From Clostridium muellerianum (lineage in GTDB: Bacteria; Bacillota; Clostridia; Clostridiales; Clostridiaceae), in assembly GCF_012926525.1 (NCBI RefSeq), contig NZ_JABBNI010000067.1, positions 124,001 through 188,000 on the forward strand: a DNA stretch of 64,000 bases. Direction: 5' to 3'. The notes under the pieces were generated by a model, which was given only the letters and a program-made list of their open reading frames with translations, ran no database searches and was not told where the DNA came from. A program made the position numbers and the translations under genes. Below, one piece after another: positions 57,135 through 64,000 of this stretch (its first letter is position 1; every line of letters starts with the position of its first letter).

Positions 57135-57668
57135 ATGAATGACATAAAGTGTAGTAAGAAAAATTTTTTAATTAGGAAAGCTGTTAAAGAAGATGGAAAA
57201 GCATTAATAGAATATCTTAATATAATTGGGGGAGAATCAGATTTTCTGACTTTTGGAAAAGGTGAGTTTAATAGGACTGTTGAAGCGGAGGAAGAATTCA
57301 TTGAAAATGCCTTAAATAAGAAAAATGCATTATTTATTATAGCTGAAATTGATGGCAAGGTAGTTGGAAATTTAAACTTTTCTGGAGGACCAAGAGAAAG
57401 GACTTCTCATGTTGGTGAATTTGGAGTAAGTGTTCTTAAAGAATATTGGGGAAATGGGATAGGACAAGAACTTATTAAATATCTAATTGACTGGAGTAAG
57501 AATTCAGGGATAATTAAGAAAATTAATTTAAGAGTTAGAAGTGATAATAAAGCAGGTATTGCATTATATAATAAGCTAGGATTTTTAGAAGAAGGAATAT
57601 CAAAGAGGGATTTTTTCATAAATGGAGTTTTCTATGATTCTATAGCTATGGGACTTTTAATTGATTAA
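57135..57668 (+). CDS. GNAT-family N-acetyltransferase
   Basis: 177 aa from the ATG at 57135, ten bases after GAGGAGG. GNAT fold with the acetyl-CoA loop EYWGNGIGQELIKYLIDW (Q/R-x-x-G-x-G/A type) and the C-terminal NKAGIALYNKLGF. It resembles the RimJ/RimL or YhhY-like group. Substrate unknown. Single gene with its own terminator. Confidence 0.9.
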   Translation: MNDIKCSKKNFLIRKAVKEDGKALIEYLNIIGGESDFLTFGKGEFNRTVEAEEEFIENALNKKNALFIIAEIDGKVVGNLNFSGGPRERTSHVGEFGVSVLKEYWGNGIGQELIKYLIDWSKNSGIIKKINLRVRSDNKAGIALYNKLGFLEEGISKRDFFINGVFYDSIAMGLLID

Positions 57669-57758
57669 AATAGTATGAATTATAAAGTTTTGTGAAAAAC
57701 TGAGATATCCTTAATTTCATATTAAAGTAGATATTTTAATAATATAAAAATTTATAGT

Positions 57759-57815
57759 GGGGGTGCCTCAAAATGGGTATAACGTATAACTAATTTTGAG
57801 ATACCCCAGCTTTAT
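57759..57815 (+). terminator. Terminator after the GNAT gene
   Basis: GGGGTGCCTCAAAAT pairs with ATTTTGAGATACCCC with one mismatch, then a T-rich tail. It lies between convergent genes. Confidence 0.85.
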
Positions 57816-57922
57816 TTTAAAACTTATAATTTTGTACTATATTTTCGAAATATAATTTTTAGTTATAAAGTGAAAAAGTAGATGACTTAAATGCATATTT
57901 ATACATTTTTAGATAAATCTTT

Positions 57923-58636
57923 TTACTTCGTAAAACAAGTAAGTAAATTTAATAGGAAACTAATTAAGAAGATTAAATAAAAAACTGCATTGCTCATACT
58001 TATAATATTAAGATTTCTTAAAATAAATAAGAATACTAATACTATAAGAACAATTACTGATAATCTATCTATTATTTTGTGTTTTTTACTGAAAGTAGAA
58101 ACCTTCTCAAGTTCATTTGCTTTTCTATAGCATAATACACATGATACTGTTGTAATAACAGCTAGTGGTACTGTAAGTAATAAAGCAATACCAAAAATTA
58201 TTCTGTATATGTCTGGTATATAATTATATTTAGCAAGAAGTACTAAAACAAAAAATAAAGCGGAAAATAACAAAAGGGGGACTACCATTACCTTTATGCA
58301 CTTATATTGGCTCATATATTTTTCTGATTCAGTGTTTATATCAGTATAAATTGGTTTTGTTCCTTCAGGAGCACTGAATATATGAATTACATTTAACATA
58401 GAACATACATGATGCCAACCTGCTTCTTTAAAATATGAAAAATATTCCTTATCTGCATTATTTCTATAATCCAAAGAATATTGCAATTTCTGAGGAGTAC
58501 CTTTTTTAAGCTTATATCCTAAAAATCCAAATTTGCATAAAATCCAACCTTTACTAGCGTATTCGGATAACATTTGCATTTCTACATATTCTGCAAATCC
58601 TAGTCCTTTACTCATAACATATTTAGTATTAAACAT
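57923..58636 (-). CDS. DUF2812 membrane protein
   Basis: 237 aa. Cytosolic N-terminal DUF2812 domain (LSEYASKGWILCKFGFLGYKL, key part YASKGWILCKFG; YFKEAGWHHV), then four membrane helices at about 113-136, 143-168, 188-207 and 215-234. It follows a PadR regulator by three bases, a pairing seen widely in Firmicutes. Thought to take part in envelope response; function not known. Confidence 0.88.
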   Translation of the reverse strand: MFNTKYVMSKGLGFAEYVEMQMLSEYASKGWILCKFGFLGYKLKKGTPQKLQYSLDYRNNADKEYFSYFKEAGWHHVCSMLNVIHIFSAPEGTKPIYTDINTESEKYMSQYKCIKVMVVPLLLFSALFFVLVLLAKYNYIPDIYRIIFGIALLLTVPLAVITTVSCVLCYRKANELEKVSTFSKKHKIIDRLSVIVLIVLVFLFILRNLNIISMSNAVFYLIFLISFLLNLLTCFTK

Positions 58637-58639
58637 ATT

Positions 58640-58972
58640 TTATAACATCTCCTTATCATTAAATACCTTTTCGGCAATTTCAATCATTTTTCTTTTTCTT
58701 TCAATTTCATTTTTTAGAAATTCAATGCCTTTATCTGTAGCGATATAAATTTTTTTTTGATCTGATTCTTCTGTAAGTTTTATCAATTCTGCATCAAGAA
58801 GTTTTTTTATACTTGTATATAATGATGCAGGACCTATTGAAAATTTGCCTTCAGACATTTTTTCTACTGATTTCATAATTAAATAACCATGTTTAGGGTT
58901 TATTAAAGAAAGTAAAATGTAATAGTAAGCATCTGTGAGTTCACCCATTTTTAAAGAATCATTTCTAGCCAC
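58640..58972 (-). CDS. PadR-family transcriptional regulator
   Basis: 110 aa from the GTG at 58972, giving MARNDSLKMGELTDAYYYIL, the typical PadR start; an in-frame GTG at 58984 overlaps the AGGAGG site and is rejected. Winged helix (HGYLIMKSVEKMSEG, IGPASLYTSIKKLLDAELI) and a short C-terminal dimer helix. It likely represses its own operon with the DUF2812 gene through the two palindromes just upstream. Confidence 0.92.
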   Translation of the reverse strand: MARNDSLKMGELTDAYYYILLSLINPKHGYLIMKSVEKMSEGKFSIGPASLYTSIKKLLDAELIKLTEESDQKKIYIATDKGIEFLKNEIERKRKMIEIAEKVFNDKEML

Positions 58973-58993
58973 AACTATGTTCACCTCCTAATG

Positions 58994-59043
58994 TATATCA
59001 TTAAATGATATACTGTTAAATAAATTATATCATTTAATGATAT
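58994..59043. promoter_or_regulatory. Twin palindromic operators upstream of padR
   Basis: ATATCATTAAATGATAT (58995-59011) and ATATCATTTAATGATAT (59027-59043), each palindromic around one central base. Centres are 32 bases apart, about three helical turns, so both lie on the same DNA face. They are the best candidates for PadR binding sites. Confidence 0.75.
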
Positions 59044-59083
59044 GCATGTCAATAAATGGTATGGCTTATTTACAATTTGATTT

Positions 59084-59281
59084 TTGGATAAAGGAGCAGA
59101 ACTTGTTCCAGATGTTGTAGTTTACTGTGATAGAGGATATGTGTTTAAAAGAGGATTTTTAGGTGTACCACAACTAGTAGTTGAAGTTTTAAGTCCTAGT
59201 AATGCCGACGATGACACAGAAATAAAGAAAGGAGCTTATAGAAAACTTGGCGTTTTAGGAAGTATGCCTTTGCTTAGGTAA
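59084..59281 (+). pseudogene. Uma2-family (DUF820) nuclease gene fragment
   Basis: The frame reads LVPDVVVYCDRGYVFKRG and VPQLVVEVLSPSNADDDTE, the central conserved core of Uma2 proteins (PD then E-V-L-S-P-S), then KGAYRKLGV and loses the family pattern. The N-terminal half is missing and there is no ribosome site. A truncated remnant of about 65 codons out of a usual 180-190. Confidence 0.75.
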
Positions 59282-59304
59282 TAATTACATTTGAAAATGT
59301 ATAG

Positions 59305-59350
59305 AAAAGCTATGAAATTACAATATTTATTATAATTTCATAGCTTTTTA
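59305..59350. terminator. Terminator between Uma2 remnant and chemoreceptor 3
   Basis: AAAAGCTATGAAATT pairs with AATTTCATAGCTTTT. It lies just past the stop of the minus-strand chemoreceptor and is T-flanked on both strands. Confidence 0.8.
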
Positions 59351-59398
59351 TATTTCATAAGTATTGAATTTAATGATTTTTTATCTGAAAAAATTACA

Positions 59399-61399
59399 TT
59401 AATTAACTTTAAACTTATTTATCTGGTTTTCTAATTGTTCTGCTAACATTTGAAGCTTGTTCGAATGCTTTGTGAACTCTTCCATAGTAGCCGTTATTTC
59501 TTCTGTAGAAGCAGTAACTTCTTCAGAAGCAGAGGCTGTTTGCTCAGATATAGATGAAATATTTTCAATTTCGGACACTGTAGATTGTTTTTTATTGTCC
59601 ATATCAATAATGGATATTTTCACTTCATCAACTTTAGCAATCATTATTTCAATTGATTTTAGAATTTTATTAAATATTTCTTGAGTTTGATTTACTGCTG
59701 CATATTGTTCATTTACTGCAGCTTCAGTAGAATTAATAGCATTTACTGCTGTTTGTGATTTCTCTTGTATAGCAGCTATAATTTCTTTTATTTCTTCTGT
59801 TGAGCTTTGTGACTGTTCAGCAAGAGTTCTTATTTCTTCTGCTACTACAGCAAATCCTTTACCTGATTCACCAGCGCGTGCAGATTCTATACTTGCATTT
59901 AATGATAAAAGATTAGTTTGTGCTGTTATATCAGATATTGTTTCTGATATAATGTTTATTTGTCTAGCGCTTTCATTCATACCATGAATTATATCATTAA
60001 CGGAGGTAGTAGCAGTTTTAGTTTTATTGGATTTTTCTATTAAGGTGTCTATCATAGAAAGTCCTTTTGACCCAAGGTCTTTAGTATCTTTTGAAATTTT
60101 GTCAATTTCGTCAGAGTTAGTACTTATTTTATCTAATTTATTTGATAAGTCATCCATCTCAGAGGCACCCTTTTGAGCATTTTGAGCTTGCTCAGTTGCG
60201 CCTAAAGAAACTTCCTCAATTGCTTTTGAAACTTCAGTTATAGAAGCTGTTACTTCTTCAGACATATTTGCAAGACTTGTTGATGTATCTAATACTGTTT
60301 CAGATGACTTGGCTACATTATTTATAAGCTCTAATATATTTTTCATCATCAAGTTAAATGATTCAGAAAGATCTTTAAATTCATCCTTTGTGGAAGCAGT
60401 TATAGAAGCTGTTAAATCTCCATTTGAAGCCTTAGCAAATACTTCTTTTAAATTTTTGATATTATTAGATATTCCTTTACTTAATAATAATGATAAAACT
60501 ACTGAAGTTAATCCCATTATTAATATTATTAGTAAAGTTATTTGTAATATAGACATTGTATCCTTAGAAAGCTCACTTTCATCTAAAGCAGCTATTAACT
60601 TCCAGCCGGTTAATTCATTGGTTTCATATGCTCCAAACTTTTTCACACCATTATATGTATAATTAACAAATCCATTATTTTCTGATTTTGCTTTATTCCA
60701 AAAGGATAGGGTAGAAGCTGTAGTGGTGCCAATAAGTTCTTTTTTAGGATGGGCCAAAACAGTACCTGACATATCGGCAATAAACACATATCCTGTATTA
60801 CCTATTTTTTGTGTGGAGACTTTTTGTGAAAGAGTACTTAGTGTACAATCCATTCCAATAACTCCAACTACTTGTCCATTTTTTTCTACTGTTTTTGCAA
60901 GGGTAACAATATTATTTCCAGTGGCAGCATCTTTATAAGGAGGAGTTACTATGACTTTTCCTTTGTTATTCAAAGCTTGCTTATACCAATCTCTTTTGGT
61001 TGCGTCATATCCGTCAGGCATTTTAGCATTAGGATATATTGTAAATTTGCCAGAAGAAGTTCCATAATATATTCCAAGTATGTCCTTGTCACTTTCTTTT
61101 ACACTTTTTAATACATCTGATACAACCCCAGTATTAGTGTCAGTATCAATATTTGCAATAGCCGGATTACTTGCAGTAAGAGAAACTATGTCTGAGAATC
61201 CATTAAAATAATTATTAAGTCCATTGTTGATTTCTTTAAGTGATTGAGTACTTGTAAGAGATAATTTCTCATTAAGTATTGATTTTGACTTTATATAAGA
61301 AGCAAGGCCAGATATAATTAATGGGATTAAACAAATTGATATTAAGCTAATAATTAGTTTACTGCGAATGTTGTTTAGTTTTAAATTTTTAAAGTTCAT
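59399..61399 (-). CDS. Methyl-accepting chemotaxis protein with dCache sensor (amino-acid-type motif)
   Basis: 666 aa after AAAGGAG. Membrane helix about 14-34, extracellular dCache about 40-275, second helix about 283-307, HAMP, then the signalling domain ([36 protein letters not shown]). The ligand pocket has [22 protein letters not shown] and [10 protein letters not shown]; the Arg-x-Trp-Tyr and the later Asp resemble the amino-acid-binding dCache motif. Ligand assignment is inference. Confidence 0.95.
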   Translation of the reverse strand: MNFKNLKLNNIRSKLIISLISICLIPLIISGLASYIKSKSILNEKLSLTSTQSLKEINNGLNNYFNGFSDIVSLTASNPAIANIDTDTNTGVVSDVLKSVKESDKDILGIYYGTSSGKFTIYPNAKMPDGYDATKRDWYKQALNNKGKVIVTPPYKDAATGNNIVTLAKTVEKNGQVVGVIGMDCTLSTLSQKVSTQKIGNTGYVFIADMSGTVLAHPKKELIGTTTASTLSFWNKAKSENNGFVNYTYNGVKKFGAYETNELTGWKLIAALDESELSKDTMSILQITLLIILIMGLTSVVLSLLLSKGISNNIKNLKEVFAKASNGDLTASITASTKDEFKDLSESFNLMMKNILELINNVAKSSETVLDTSTSLANMSEEVTASITEVSKAIEEVSLGATEQAQNAQKGASEMDDLSNKLDKISTNSDEIDKISKDTKDLGSKGLSMIDTLIEKSNKTKTATTSVNDIIHGMNESARQINIISETISDITAQTNLLSLNASIESARAGESGKGFAVVAEEIRTLAEQSQSSTEEIKEIIAAIQEKSQTAVNAINSTEAAVNEQYAAVNQTQEIFNKILKSIEIMIAKVDEVKISIIDMDNKKQSTVSEIENISSISEQTASASEEVTASTEEITATMEEFTKHSNKLQMLAEQLENQINKFKVN

Positions 61400-61589
61400 C
61401 GTTAAATCTCCTTTATTAACTTATTAAGTTTGATTTGTTTTGGGCATAGTGGTGCATACTAAATTTATCTAAATACATAGTAATATAATAAAGTATAAAT
61501 TGACAAAAATCAACATATTTCGATGATGTTTTTGAACTAAAATAAAACGACTGTAAAATATTCTAACGATTAAATAAAAAATGACGAAA

Positions 61590-61632
61590 ATAAAAAACGT
61601 ACATAGATTTAAATGTATACAAATCTAGTACG
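61590..61632 (-). terminator. Terminator downstream of the bacteriohemerythrin gene
   Basis: On the minus strand CGTACTAGATTT pairs with AAATCTATGTACG with one bulge, followed by a T6 run. It ends the bacteriohemerythrin transcript before the chemoreceptor promoter. Confidence 0.7.
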
Positions 61633-61644
61633 CTTCTAATTATA

Positions 61645-61710
61645 TTACTATTTATCGGGTAGCTGCCATATGAAGGTTCTTTTGTTAACGCCGTTGCAAA
61701 GGAAATCTTT
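61645..61710 (-). other. GC-rich, structured-looking island between hemerythrin and chemoreceptor genes
   Basis: On the minus strand it contains CCTTTGCAACGGCGTTAACA, GAACCTTCATATGGCAGC and TACCCGATAAATAG. Composition stands out against the AT-rich surroundings. Flanking CTATC (in the end of the hemerythrin gene) and GATA-AATAG could close a stem. It is followed at once by an intrinsic terminator and then the chemoreceptor gene, an order seen in riboswitches. I could not match it to a known class. Confidence 0.35.
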
Positions 61711-61713
61711 TAA

Positions 61714-62121
61714 CTAAGATAGGGTTCTAGCAAATTGAACATAATCCATATCTCTAGCTAATATGTGTCCAGATATCCATTTCATGAAAAAGTTTAATAT
61801 ATTCATTAGGTATTCATCTTGATTTTCATCCATTTTTTTCAAGTCTTGATCTCTAAGTTTTTTAATAAATTCTTCATGCTGTACTTTATGACTGAGAAAT
61901 TTTTTGTAACCTATATCCAATAGGTATTGTTCTTCTGTGGAAAAATGGTATTCGCAATAATCTAATAATTTATTTATTATTACTATTACTTTATCATATT
62001 TGTCCAAAATTAAATCATTTTTCAAAAGAGCATAAGATTCATTTGCAATTTTGAATAGTTCCTTATGCTGTTCATCAATAACTTCTATTTTTGTTTCATA
62101 TTCTTCTTTCCATTCAAACAT
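61714..62121 (-). CDS. Bacteriohemerythrin
   Basis: 135 aa. All seven di-iron ligands are present: His19 (DEQHKELF), His59 and Glu63 (HFSTEE), His78 and His82 (HKVQHEEF), His119 and Asp124 (GHILARDMDY). It binds oxygen reversibly and in anaerobes may scavenge or sense it. The neighbouring chemoreceptor on the same strand suggests a link to oxygen-directed behaviour, though the terminator between them argues for separate transcripts. Confidence 0.95.
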   Translation of the reverse strand: MFEWKEEYETKIEVIDEQHKELFKIANESYALLKNDLILDKYDKVIVIINKLLDYCEYHFSTEEQYLLDIGYKKFLSHKVQHEEFIKKLRDQDLKKMDENQDEYLMNILNFFMKWISGHILARDMDYVQFARTLS

Positions 62122-62206
62122 GTAGATGCCTCCTCAAAATTTATATATTCAACAATTTAATATTAATCATTTCCTATAATTTAATTATAACAGAATATAA
62201 AAATAA

Positions 62207-62236
62207 ATCAATAATTATTATTAAGTAATTATTGAT
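62207..62236. promoter_or_regulatory. Perfect 11-bp inverted repeat upstream of bacteriohemerythrin
   Basis: ATCAATAATTA and TAATTATTGAT are separated by eight bases, about 85 bases upstream of the hemerythrin start. It could be an operator (an AT-rich site of Fur or Crp type is conceivable) or a weak terminator. The rest of 62237-62444 shows nothing I can support. Confidence 0.4.
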
Positions 62237-62444
62237 TTTGACAAAATTATCTTTTTATAAAAATGATTTCAATTTTGTAGGGAACCCTTATTGGAAAAAA
62301 TTATATAAAAATAGATTTTAAAGTATTAAGAGATTTAGTAAATAAATCATAGTTATTTGATAAAGTACACTAAAAGGAAATCCAGGTAAAGCTACTTTTA
62401 TTTATTGAGATTTACGATAAATATGTTTCATAAAAGTTTTTTTA

Positions 62445-63461
62445 TTATTTGAATTTAGCATGATAACTTTCTAATACTTCATGGATTTTTTCAATGTAGG
62501 TTTCTACCATGTCATTTTTAAGCTTTTTATTAATCAAATATAAATAATTATTTATTGTATTTAAAGTTTTTTCTTCTGTATCTTTCAAATAATCATTAAT
62601 AATTAGCCTATGATTATTTAGTTTAAAATCTTCTATTAAAGTTTGTTCTCCCTTAGAATTTATAAAAAGATAAAGAGAGTTTTTTACTGCTGCTTTTTCT
62701 TTATAAATAAGGTCTTTAGTGTATAAATTTTTTACAATTAAATTTGCTGTTGAAGGAGACCAAAAGGCTAGAGAACTTAATGCCCTAGATGTAACTCCAG
62801 GAAAAGCTTCAATTATCCATAAGGCTCTTAATTGAGGATAAGTTAAATTTAAATTTTTTAATAAAAGTCTATGATCATGTTCCATATGCAAAATAAATAT
62901 TCTTAAAGTGTTATAAAAAAACACAAGCTTCTTTAATTTTTTAGTTTCATCTTCAGAAAAATCAGTGTAATCTACTTTTAAACTTAGAGAGTTAATTTTA
63001 TTTACATATTGAAAAATATAATCCTTACCACATTTAATAACAATGTCTTTATAAAAATCTACAATATGATCAAGCTCTTTTTCAGAAAATAAATTCATTA
63101 AATCAAAGAGATGAAAATTCTTAGATTTATTTTGTTTATTTATATTAATATATTTTTCTCCTTCTTCAGTAACATTTAGTTTATAAACTTTCTTATTTAC
63201 TGAATCTTCTTTTATAACTAATTTTTTGTCAACTAGAATTTTTAAAATATTAGTTACTGTAGGACATGTCCAATAACCTATAGTTGCAATCTTTCCTAGG
63301 GATATTCCAGGAAAGGCTTTTAATATCCATAAAATTCTTAGTTGAGGCAGCGTTATTCCAGTTTGTTCTACAACAGAACTATAATTATATTCTATATTTA
63401 AAAAGCAATACCTGGATAAATTATAGAATGTATGTATATCAAGTGATTTTTTGTTTTTCAA
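62445..63461 (-). CDS. Double-MarR single-chain transcriptional regulator
   Basis: 338 aa from a TTG at 63461, set by GGAGGG eight bases upstream; an in-frame ATG at 63476 overlaps that site. Two MarR-like units in tandem: LPQLRILWILKAFPGISLGK with IGYWTCPTVTNILKIL (about 40-85), and YPQLRALWIIEAFPGVTSRA with LAFWSPSTANLIVKNL (about 210-255). Each has the winged helix and a following wing. MarR proteins are normally 140-160 aa dimers, so this looks like a covalent pseudo-dimer. It diverges from the hydrogenase-like gene, its likely target. Confidence 0.88.
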   Translation of the reverse strand: MKNKKSLDIHTFYNLSRYCFLNIEYNYSSVVEQTGITLPQLRILWILKAFPGISLGKIATIGYWTCPTVTNILKILVDKKLVIKEDSVNKKVYKLNVTEEGEKYININKQNKSKNFHLFDLMNLFSEKELDHIVDFYKDIVIKCGKDYIFQYVNKINSLSLKVDYTDFSEDETKKLKKLVFFYNTLRIFILHMEHDHRLLLKNLNLTYPQLRALWIIEAFPGVTSRALSSLAFWSPSTANLIVKNLYTKDLIYKEKAAVKNSLYLFINSKGEQTLIEDFKLNNHRLIINDYLKDTEEKTLNTINNYLYLINKKLKNDMVETYIEKIHEVLESYHAKFK

Positions 63462-63589
63462 TGTGAAGCCCTCCATAGTATAAGTTCAACATTTTCAGCT
63501 TGCTATTTCTAAAATATGCTGTGTTAAGTAAAAGTCAAATATATTGTATTTTCGACAATAAAGTGATATGATAGATTTCGTGTCGCATT

Positions 63590-63607
63590 CTAATATTCGA
63601 ATACTAA
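63590..63607. promoter_or_regulatory. Operator candidate 1 for the double MarR
   Basis: CTAATATTCGAATACTAA is nearly palindromic around TTCGAA. A related site lies 81 bases to the right. Confidence 0.6.
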
Positions 63608-63670
63608 CTATATTAAAAAATTTGGCATAATTAAATTTTAATACAAAAAATAAAAAAGTACATAGTTATT

Positions 63671-63688
63671 TTAATATTCGAGTGCTAA
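63671..63688. promoter_or_regulatory. Operator candidate 2 for the double MarR
   Basis: TTAATATTCGAGTGCTAA shares the left half and spacing of site 1 but is a weaker palindrome. It lies about 13 bases before the ribosome site of the next gene, so binding would block transcription. Confidence 0.55.
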
Positions 63689-63716
63689 TTATAGTAAAAA
63701 AGGAGTGAAAAGTATT

Positions 63717-64000
63717 TTGTTATCAACATTTTTTTGTAATGGTGTTATGAACGATCCAATTTCTATATTTTTTGCAATTATAATTTTTGTAGTTTTTGCA
63801 CCTATTTTTATATATTCAATAGGTTATACTGCGGAATATAAGGGTAAGTATTCAGTTAAATATAATTTTATGTTAATGCTTTTATTTGCAGCATCAATGT
63901 TATGTGTAGTACTAGCACGAGATAGCATTACTTTTATTGTATTTTGGGAAGTTATGAGTGCTGTGTCATTTTTTCTTGTTGTTTATGAGTATAAAAATAA
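63717..64000 (+). CDS. Hydrogenase-4/complex I-like membrane subunit (HyfB/NuoL family), N-terminal part
   Basis: Open from a TTG at 63717 (AGGAG 11 bases upstream; an in-frame ATG at 63747 is the alternative) to the right edge, 94 codons. It reads NDPISIFFAIIIFVVFAPIF (membrane helix), YNFMLMLLFAASMLCVVLARD (helix, key part MLMLLFAASMLCVVLA) and FIVFWEVMSAVSFFLVVYE; FWE-x-MS-x-x-SFFLV is the hallmark of proton-pumping antiporter-like subunits of hydrogenase-4, formate hydrogenlyase and complex I. The usual first N-terminal helix seems reduced. It probably opens a membrane hydrogenase operon. Confidence 0.85.
   Translation, partial: MLSTFFCNGVMNDPISIFFAIIIFVVFAPIFIYSIGYTAEYKGKYSVKYNFMLMLLFAASMLCVVLARDSITFIVFWEVMSAVSFFLVVYEYKN

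Noticed and set aside
58540-59300. CRISPR-like array from the repeated ATATCATT words
   Set aside because: Only two palindromes, no spacers or further repeats; they fit regulator operators.

Overview
The window is AT-rich DNA from a low-GC Firmicute, most likely Clostridium sensu stricto. This rests on codon use, strong AGGAGG-type ribosome sites, frequent TTG/GTG starts, many chemoreceptors, a lactate-type electron-transfer flavoprotein operon and, at the right edge, the start of a HyfB/NuoL-like membrane subunit. The acetogen/solventogen branch (C. ljungdahlii, C. carboxidivorans, C. scatologenes relatives) fits best; the species is not fixed by what can be seen. I saw no rRNA, tRNA, CRISPR array or intact insertion sequence.

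Layout. 1-9.6 kb: a radical SAM protein cut by the left edge; a VOC protein divergent from an HxlR regulator; a 2-hydroxyacid dehydrogenase; a PP2C-like phosphatase; a minus-strand operon of AlaX editing protein, peptide deformylase-like protein and Asp/Glu racemase-like protein, divergent from a MocR regulator; a Dph6-type ATP-pyrophosphatase; and a frameshifted secreted peptide. 10-20 kb: signalling, with two chemoreceptors and a run of HD-GYP phosphodiesterase, hybrid kinase and CheY-like receiver, plus a deletion remnant of an AraC regulator and a MerR-type promoter left without a recognisable target gene. 20-26 kb: a large AAA+ ATPase with a C-terminal RyR domain, and an FtsX-type ABC exporter. 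26.5-33 kb: etfB-etfA-lactate permease-FAD lactate dehydrogenase-acyl-CoA dehydrogenase, preceded by two LldR-type operators and containing two related structured RNA elements between genes. 33-44 kb: two envelope-stress modules (two-component system plus ABC transporter), alanine racemase and a serine-hydrolase gene broken by an in-frame TGA. 44-57 kb: an AAA/PD-(D/E)XK protein, then MoxR ATPase, DUF5682, VWA, tandem-SWIM, a small protein and DUF4132, a set matching the E. coli yehL-M-P-Q/yehI group. 57-64 kb: GNAT, PadR/DUF2812 pair, Uma2 remnant, chemoreceptor, bacteriohemerythrin, a fused double-MarR regulator and the start of a hydrogenase-4/complex I-like subunit.

How genes work together. 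Lactate imported by the permease would be oxidised by the FAD dehydrogenase with EtfAB as electron partner; an acyl-CoA dehydrogenase in the same operon could share that EtfAB. The yeh-like set looks like a chaperone or conflict machine built from a MoxR ATPase and its VWA partner, with SWIM, DUF5682 and DUF4132 proteins as likely effectors or targets. The strongest candidates for something not described are the duplicated covarying RNA in the lactate operon, the yeh-like cluster with its extra small protein, the RyR-AAA protein, and the single-chain double MarR regulator with its two operators.
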